Part shown: piece after piece, positions 58,570-64,000 of the stretch | Layout of the letters: each line of letters opens with the position of its first letter | Numbering within the stretch: the stretch's first letter is position 1 | NCBI GenBank assembly: GCA_003254925.1 | Contig: QANZ01008147.1 | Coordinates: 1-64,000 of the forward strand | DNA length: 64,000 nt | Direction: 5' to 3' | Source: Chamaecrista fasciculata | Lineage: Eukaryota > Streptophyta > Magnoliopsida > Fabales > Fabaceae | Notes under the pieces: generated by a model | The model's database searches: none | What the model was told of the DNA's origin: nothing | The model's input: the letters and a program-made list of their open reading frames with translations, nothing else | Translations under genes and position numbers: made by a program

Positions 58570-60902
58570 TTATGCCATCCCACGACTTGTAGCAGTCCTA
58601 ATGATCTGAAACAGAGCTGACAAATAAACAAAGTGATGAGTTAAACTGCACATTATTATGGTAAAAAGAAAGGGTAGGAAAATTTGCTTATTTACTGAAA
58701 CTAAACACTTGAAAAAAAAGACAGTATATCAGTAAAATCAAGTATCATGCTGAACAAGTTATGGAGTTCAGAGAACATGAAAAATGTATGATCTTAATCT
58801 ATCAGTATGTTTATATATCAGTTAAAAGAAGGAAATTTCTAATTTGGTCCCTAATGGATGGGTGTTCAATTTGACTTTCCACTAATAATTTCTTTCAATT
58901 TAGTCATTTAATCTTTAAAATGCTTGCAGTGTTGGCCTTTCATCCCATTCTCATCCAAACTATCAGTTAGATGACTTGAGCACAAAATTTTGGGGTAATT
59001 TAATGGGTAAAGGAAATAATAATTAACATGCAAACCAGCAGATTGTGAGATTTGGTGTTGAGTATTAAACTTTGAATAGGGATGGAATCACAAGATGGCA
59101 AATATTTTAATGATTGATAAACTATACTGAAATAAATTAATTAGTGAGCAACAAATTAAGAATCTAGCTATATAACTCAGGAACCAAAATAAGATTCTCC
59201 ACAATAAAAAAGTGATCATATTGGCAAGCAAAAAAATTCTACTTGAAATCACAACCATCATGAAAGGAAGGAAGGAGAAATCATGCCCATCTTTTGCGCA
59301 AGATCTAGGGCATTCATGTGACAATCTTTCCAAGACTGAAAAAATATATAGTAAAGAAGGATGAATAGCATACATGATCCGACGACCACAAAAACAAAGA
59401 ACCCGAGAACAATGGGGCCCACGGGGTATGATTTCTTAGACGAGGTTTCTGAGCTTCTCTTGGTAATGTTCCTCTGGAACCTTGCGACTTTCCTGTCACT
59501 TAGGCGCCTTGAAGTAGTCTGTCAAAACCAAGTTACAAATGTACATAACAAATTTAGTCGGCTAATCACAAATTTATGGAGAATTCTGCATTCCAAAAAG
59601 CTGAGCCTTTTGTATTAGAAGTAGGACTCTTCACTTTTAATTATGTTAAGAAATGAAATGAAAATCTTCTAGCATAAGCAAAAAAAAAAAAACTCCAGCT
59701 CTTTTATCAGAGCTATCTATAGGAGTACAAAGTTATATGACAATTTTCAATAAAAGATAAATGGATGCAAAAAGCTATCAGCTACACTTACATATGCTTT
59801 TGTGCACAATTCAGCTTCTGCATAAGAAAACAATTGAGAATATATACTATCTTCTGTCATGTTTTAAGCTGTTTGTGACTTTGTTCACCAAATTGTATTC
59901 AACAAAGGCAAAAAAGTATATGCAAGCATACAAACAAATATCTGTTCAAAAAAAAAAGTATACAAACAAATAACACAGATGTACTCACACAAAAAATTAT
60001 CAATTTCACCTACGAAAATACAGGACATTATTGATTTATTAGTAGCTTTAAGAGCTTCAATATGAGAGAAAGACAAAACCTTTAACTTCTGATTTCACCA
60101 CATCTTTTTGGCCAAAGATTAACAGATGTAAAGGATTATAGAACATTAAATTAAAAGATTGGAAACAAGTCCTAAGTAATTACAAGAAAATTTTCTCATG
60201 ATAATATGATGGACTCCACCTTTACTGGCATTGTCTCAGTTTTAAAGGGCTATGATTCACATATCTATGTGGCTTTCATTTTGATTCCCATCAGAATCCA
60301 AGAACACATAAGGGAAAATGGCCACGGAAGATATACAGTGGGGGAAACAATAATCATACATTCAAAACTTATATTTGTCAATATATAGTATATGAAAGCA
60401 ATAATACACAAATATAGGCAAACGAGACTTTTATTCTGATAACCTATGAATTATTTCACCCAAAATTCCTCGCCAGTCTCGAATTCAAAGAAAAAAGCAG
60501 CTTTAAGGAAAAAAATTTACATCTGCATAGTGAATACACCCCCGATGGATGAAAATTCTGGTTTAATATAAGATAAATGATCATTCTTATAAAACTACAC
60601 TGAATGGACATGAAACCATAAGCATGCAGCTTTGAAAATTGAAACAAAACACAGATCAAAGGGGAAATTGTCCAAGTTTTCAACTTCAAGCACCAAAAAA
60701 GGGGAAACAGAAGGTAAAATTGTGAATCAAAAACGTGCTTTGTGAAATGAACATGTGAGTAACAGACCACTTCAAGCTACAGAGCAAGAAGAATCAATTG
60801 GATGAAAAAAAAAAAACAAAACCCATTATGAAAGATGATCACAAAGGCACAATTGATCAAAACAAGAGAAAGAATCTGCCAAAAAGATAGCAACTTTACC
60901 AT
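58570..60902 (-). CDS. RAMP4: RAMP4/SERP1-like stress-associated ER protein
   Basis: Three coding exons on the minus strand: 60902-60900 (only the ATG, followed by GTAAAG), 59518-59374 (145 nt, after the acceptor TTGACAG, ending before GTATGC) and 58616-58570. They join to 64 aa: MTTSRRLSDRKVARFQRNIT, KRSSETSSKKS, then YPVGPIVLGFFVFVVVGSSL, FQIIRTATSRGMA. This is the RAMP4 family: a small tail-anchored protein of the Sec61 translocon, with a basic cytosolic head, one C-terminal membrane segment (about residues 35-52) and a short lumenal tail. In other organisms it stabilises nascent membrane proteins under ER stress. Length and order match the family (about 65 aa). Introns are 1381 and 757 bp. 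A first exon that ends exactly after the start codon hides the gene from simple ORF scans. The 5' UTR lies above 60902. Confidence 0.9.
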
Positions 60903-61184
60903 TGTGGTTTGGGATTACAAGCCCCAAAAACCGAAACCTTTCGTGGCGGTGAGAGGTTATGAAGAAAGGAAGGTGGTTTTCAGACCAAAAGCTGATTTTT
61001 GCTGTGATGTTTCTGTTTCGTTCCAACCCGCCTCTGGTTTTATACGACGAAAATGGATGTTTCGTGAATACGATGTCGTTTCTCCTATTTGGCGAATTGA
61101 CGTGTAAGTGTAACTACGTGGTTTTGCCATCTGACTATTGCCTTTGGTGGAGTTTGGACGTTTTATTAGTCTTTTTTTTTTTTT

Positions 61185-61687
61185 GTTAAATTATATTTTG
61201 GTACCTTGTAGTTTAACATCATTCCACTTTGGTACCTTGTGATTTAAAACGTGACACTTTGATACCCCGAGGTATGTACCGTTAACACTTTAGTACCCTG
61301 AATAATTTTTTCGTTAGATTTGGATGGAATTCCGCACGTGCCTCGTAGGGGCATCTCACATGTCTCACTAAAACTCCATTTTCTCTAACTTTTAGCCAAA
61401 ACAAAGATTAAACACAATCTAGATTTTAAAAAACGCCTCTAAAATCTAAGAAATTTGAAAGGTGATTATCGAAATTCAAATTGTGTTTGATCTTTGTTTT
61501 GACCAAAAGTTAGAGAAAATCAAGTTTTAGTATGACATGTCAGATACACGTATTAAATTCTATCCAAATCTAACGAAAATATTGTTTAAGGTACCAAAGT
61601 GTTAATAGTATCAGGGTACCAAAATGTCATATTTTAAACCACATGGTACCAAAATGGTATGAGATCAATCCACCGGGTATAATTTAC
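61185..61687. mobile_element. Foldback element (GGTACC family)
   Basis: The left arm GTTAAATTATATTTTGG with GGTACCTTGTAG and the right arm GGTACCAAAATGG ... GGTATAATTTAC are inverted. Same family as 26416-26784 and 63563-63961 but more diverged. Just upstream of the RAMP4-like gene. Confidence 0.6.
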
Positions 61688-62324
61688 ATTTTCTTTCCTT
61701 TCGTTGTTATTTTGTAAAAGATGACAATTTGTTTGGTTATTTATTTTGAAAAATTTCTGGTATAAATTATTCAATTTCATAGAAATTTGGTCAAGGATTC
61801 TCACCCCACATTATCACATTAAATGCAAAAATTTATAAATAACTTTGATTGGAAGTTGGAAAATTTCTATTTCCAACAGATATGTTATTATGGTCAAGGA
61901 TCCCCCCTCCCTGATTTGTGTAAACTGTAAAGGCAATTAAGTAAAGTTTGGATTTTTATTTAATAAAGACATTTGGGTAAATTATTAAAAGGGTGGGCTT
62001 TTTTTTAAATAATATAAAAAAAAAAGTATTTAGATTTTTGGGGAAAAAAACTATTTAGATATATGGGACACTCAGATGTGGTCCAAGTGTCTCAATACAC
62101 CTAGACCAATCACCCGATGCCATGTGGCCATTTGCACGGTAAAATTTTGTGATTCAAAGATTTATATTTAGAGTGGCATGTGATTTGTTTTCTTAACATA
62201 TAAAGACTCGTTAAATTTTAACGGTATTGAGTTACATAATTCAATTTTTTTTTAATGTGATTTTTTTATGCGTTTAAATCACACAGATAATATGATATTA
62301 AAAAGATTTTAGAATAAGTTTTCT

Positions 62325-62890
62325 AAACTATATATAATTTAAATACAATATAATCATATAAAAAGAATTATCAACTTCAAAATTAATATCGTCAATTATT
62401 TTACAATTTTTTTAATTGATAATAATCAACTTATCATCTTTGTAATCATATATCTTTTACATTATTAATCCAAATCATACATATAATATGACCTTAGAAA
62501 ACTTATTTCAACAGCTTTCCAATATCTCATTGTATATATGATTTAAACGTATAATGAGAGAAAAAAATATACTGTAAAAAATAGTGAGTCAATCATCAGT
62601 TGTTGATCTATATATGATTTGCATACAATATAATCATATAAAAAGAATTATCTACTTTAAAATTAATGTCATCAACTATTTTATAATTTTCTTTCATCAA
62701 TAATAGTCAACTCATCATTTTTCATATATGTTTTACGTTATTATTCTAAATCATACATACAATACGACGTTTTTTTTTTGGGCCTAATACATACAATATG
62801 ACGTTAGAAAGCTTATTTCAATATCTTTTCAATGTCTCACTGTATAATGAGAGAGAAAATATTCGGTCAAAAATAGTGAATTAGTAATCA
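62325..62890. repeat. Direct tandem duplication, about 285-bp unit
   Basis: TACAATATAATCATATAAAA and what follows (AAAAAGAATTATC ... AATATGACxTTAGAAA ... TATAATGAGAG) occurs at about 62343 and 62628. The second copy has a small insertion with a further repeat of ACATACAATAxGACGTT around 62754-62805. No coding. Confidence 0.65.
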
Positions 62891-63562
62891 TTTGTTGATA
62901 AAATATTATAAAATAGTTGAAATTCTTAATTTCAAAAACGATAATCCTTTCTCTAAAATGTTCTTGTTTGTGAGCCATATATCTTAAAAAAAAATGCAAA
63001 AATCTTTCTAAAATCATAATATATTCAGTTATGCACTATAATTTCAAGAAAGATGGGAAAAATAATAGAGAGAAGTATCACTGAAACTCACTCTTTCTTT
63101 TATTCAACCCTTATTTTCTCCCTTTAAACTTTAATTCATTTGCATCATAGAAGATCTTCTTCGTCTTCTATTTCCAAATGTTAAGTCATACTTAATGACA
63201 AAATTGTGACAAAATTATTGCAATCAACAGTAAAAAAAAAAGTTCAAACTTCAAAGCAAAATAAAAATATATTAACAAAACCAAAAAAAATTTTCTTCAA
63301 TCATTTTGTTTATTTTTTTTTTAAAATTAAACAGAAAAAACGATAATAGAAGCAGAAAACAAAAGAAGAGACACAAGACGTTCTCAAGTATGCAAGAGAA
63401 CTAGAATTAGCAGCTCGTCCTAAAGGAATCCTCAGAAGCACAGCCCTAGTATTAAGATATAAGATTCAGATTTTGATCCAAAACCTAAGATAAGTTATAT
63501 ATAACACTTATTTTAAATTAAATTTTATAATGACAATTTTCTCAATTAAATTATTATTTTTA
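62891..63562. other. Gene-free AT-rich stretch
   Basis: Nothing recognisable is seen. Confidence 0.4.
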
Positions 63563-63961
63563 GGGTAAATTACACTTTGGTACCCTGTGATTTGAAACCT
63601 GACACTTTGGTACCTTGTGGTATTCTCCATTAACACTTTGGTACCTTTTGGAGCTATTTTATAATTTTAATCATAACAAATTTTGCAAAAATTTTATATT
63701 GACCCCAAAAAATTTTCAAAAAATTACAAATAGATCCCTGGATACATATTATCTAGGGACTAAAATGAAAAATTTTAAAAATTTTTAGGGTCAATATGTA
63801 ATTTTTGCTAAATTTGTTATGGTTAAAATCACAAAATAACTCCAAAAGGTACCAAAGTGTTAATGGAAAATACCACAAGGTACCATAAGTGTCAGGTTTC
63901 AACCACAGGGTACCAAAATAAAATAGGATCAAACCACAGGGTACCAAAGTGTAATTTACCC
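63563..63961. mobile_element. Small Mutator-like foldback element (399 bp)
   Basis: Perfect 9-bp target duplication TTATTTTTA at 63554-63562 and 63962-63970. Ends GGGTAAATTACACTTTGG and CCAAAGTGTAATTTACCC are perfect inverted repeats. High arm identity suggests recent movement. Type copy of the GGTACC family in this window. Confidence 0.85.
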
Positions 63962-64000
63962 TTATTTTTAACTGAAAAATTGGTCCATTATTTTATTTTA

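Noticed and set aside
60835-61107. Plus-strand frame of 90 codons
   Set aside because: Antisense to the 5' UTR and first exon of the RAMP4-like gene.

Overview
The window is nuclear DNA of a flowering plant, very probably a eudicot. It is AT-rich, its genes are intron-split with GT-AG junctions, and long stretches are filled with small foldback transposons. It carries a nuclear gene for a plastid-targeted protein, anther-type TPD1-like peptides and a tandem pair of CYP71-clan cytochromes P450. I cannot name the species. The assembly is a draft: single Ns at 269, 2530, 9926, 13400, 22831, 24086, 26053 and 26896 and one run of Ns at 51661-52174 mark joins. Three of the single Ns fall inside LTR-element ends, so sequence is probably missing there.

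Layout. 1-5.8 kb: a tandem pair of small secreted TPD1-like genes (1181-1743 and 5149-5698, plus strand) in a duplicated block that includes their promoters. 5.8-16.4 kb: mostly MITEs, Mutator-like foldback elements and mini-Helitrons, plus one intact minus-strand gene for a DUF751/Ycf33-like plastid protein (10021-10578) and intron-containing fragments that look like an EDR2-like gene just upstream of a Helitron-type 3' end. 16.5-38.5 kb: a direct tandem duplication, with junction near 21941, of one P450 plus the 3' part of a small minus-strand gene. P450 copy 1 (17933-19846, three exons, 512 aa) looks intact. P450 copy 2 (27203-37059) is interrupted in exon 1 by a very young 6.6-kb LTR element with no visible gag/pol and two minisatellite arrays. 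Copy 2 has also taken up a Pack-MULE carrying a decayed pectate lyase fragment, a Copia element nested in that Pack-MULE, small MULEs and a mini-Helitron. Copy 1 shows the empty site for several of these.

38.5-50.6 kb: a 5'-truncated LINE, long hairpins, a tRNA-derived SINE, small gene relics and AT-rich DNA. 50.6-53.4 kb: a second Pack-MULE of the same family as the first, with a perfect 9-bp target duplication and a captured coding-like fragment. 55.3-57.5 kb: a five-exon gene for an unrecognised coiled-coil protein (394 aa) with a palindromic G-box upstream. 58.6-60.9 kb: a minus-strand RAMP4/SERP1-like ER gene of 64 aa whose first coding exon is only the ATG. 61-64 kb: two more foldback elements and a short tandem duplication.

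The genes do not form a pathway. The coherent story is local duplication (TPD1-like pair, P450 pair) followed by heavy and very unequal transposon capture. No wholly new biochemical system is apparent. The strongest leads are the minisatellite-bearing non-autonomous LTR element inside the P450, the two gene-capturing MULEs, and two long near-perfect hairpins, one of them beside a duplication breakpoint.
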